Assembly: GCA_013334735.1 (NCBI GenBank)
Contig: JAAXXA010000247.1
Span: 1-5,213, forward strand
Source: Bacteroidota bacterium
GTDB lineage: Bacteria; Bacteroidota; Bacteroidia; Bacteroidales; CG2-30-32-10
Reading direction: 5' to 3'
DNA: 5,213 nt
Shown here: piece after piece, positions 5,188-5,213 of the stretch
Layout: every line of letters begins with the position of its first letter
Position numbering within the stretch: position 1 is the first letter of the stretch
Program-made: the position numbers and the translations under genes
Notes under the pieces: generated by a model
Seen by the model: only the letters and a program-made list of their open reading frames with translations
What the model was told of the DNA's origin: nothing
The model's database searches: none

Positions 5188-5213
5188 ATGAATGACTCTA
5201 TTTACAATTCATA
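5188..5213 (+). CDS. Possible start of a further gene, cut by the window edge
   Basis: An ATG in an A/T-rich leader opens MNDSIYNS and runs off the right edge. Only eight codons are visible, so neither its reality nor its function can be judged. Confidence 0.2.

Overview
The window is AT-rich DNA, most likely from a member of the Bacteroidota and probably an anaerobe. Three things point there. Start codons lack clear Shine-Dalgarno sequences and sit behind A/T-rich leaders. Several intergenic stretches carry the Bacteroidota-type -7 promoter hexad TAnnTTTG, the clearest being TATATTTG just before the gene at 4873. The protein families (split RRE protein, fused LeuC/LeuD-type hydro-lyase, small secreted protein ending its signal in CLGQ) also fit. 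The presence of hypE implies a [NiFe] hydrogenase somewhere in the genome. These are inferences from sequence style, not a database placement.

Left part (1-1051): three tandem, very similar short genes (52-201, 253-408, 461-592) encode 49-, 51- and 43-residue peptides. None was long enough to look like an ordinary gene. Each has a short variable head, a leader-like block with W-x2-P-x-I and a Thr-Leu pair, then a near-invariant block SINGYS(E/D)DGDFWKM and a short variable tail ending in GS. Converging on them from the other strand is a 95-residue PqqD-like protein (892 to 605), the RiPP recognition element type called B1 in lasso peptide clusters. Together they read as a RiPP precursor array with its leader-binding protein, most likely a lasso peptide locus. 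The leader protease (B2), cyclase (C) and exporter are not in the window; they may lie left of position 1 or elsewhere.

Middle part (1052-4247): a complete hypE (hydrogenase maturation, ends in the diagnostic PRIC) is transcribed away from the PqqD-like gene. It is followed by a 403-base non-coding gap holding a degenerate inverted-repeat element (2098-2191) and a 14-base tandem duplication (2306-2333). Then comes a complete 591-residue aconitase-superfamily hydro-lyase with LeuC-like and LeuD-like parts fused in one chain.

Right part (4248-5213): a small secreted protein of unknown function (4355-4807) is followed by a promoter and an 81-residue antitoxin-like protein (4873-5118). Its stop overlaps a 21-codon frame that looks like the decayed beginning of a PIN-domain (VapC) toxin. 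A possible next start lies at the right edge. The most notable content is the tandem precursor array with its convergent RRE gene.
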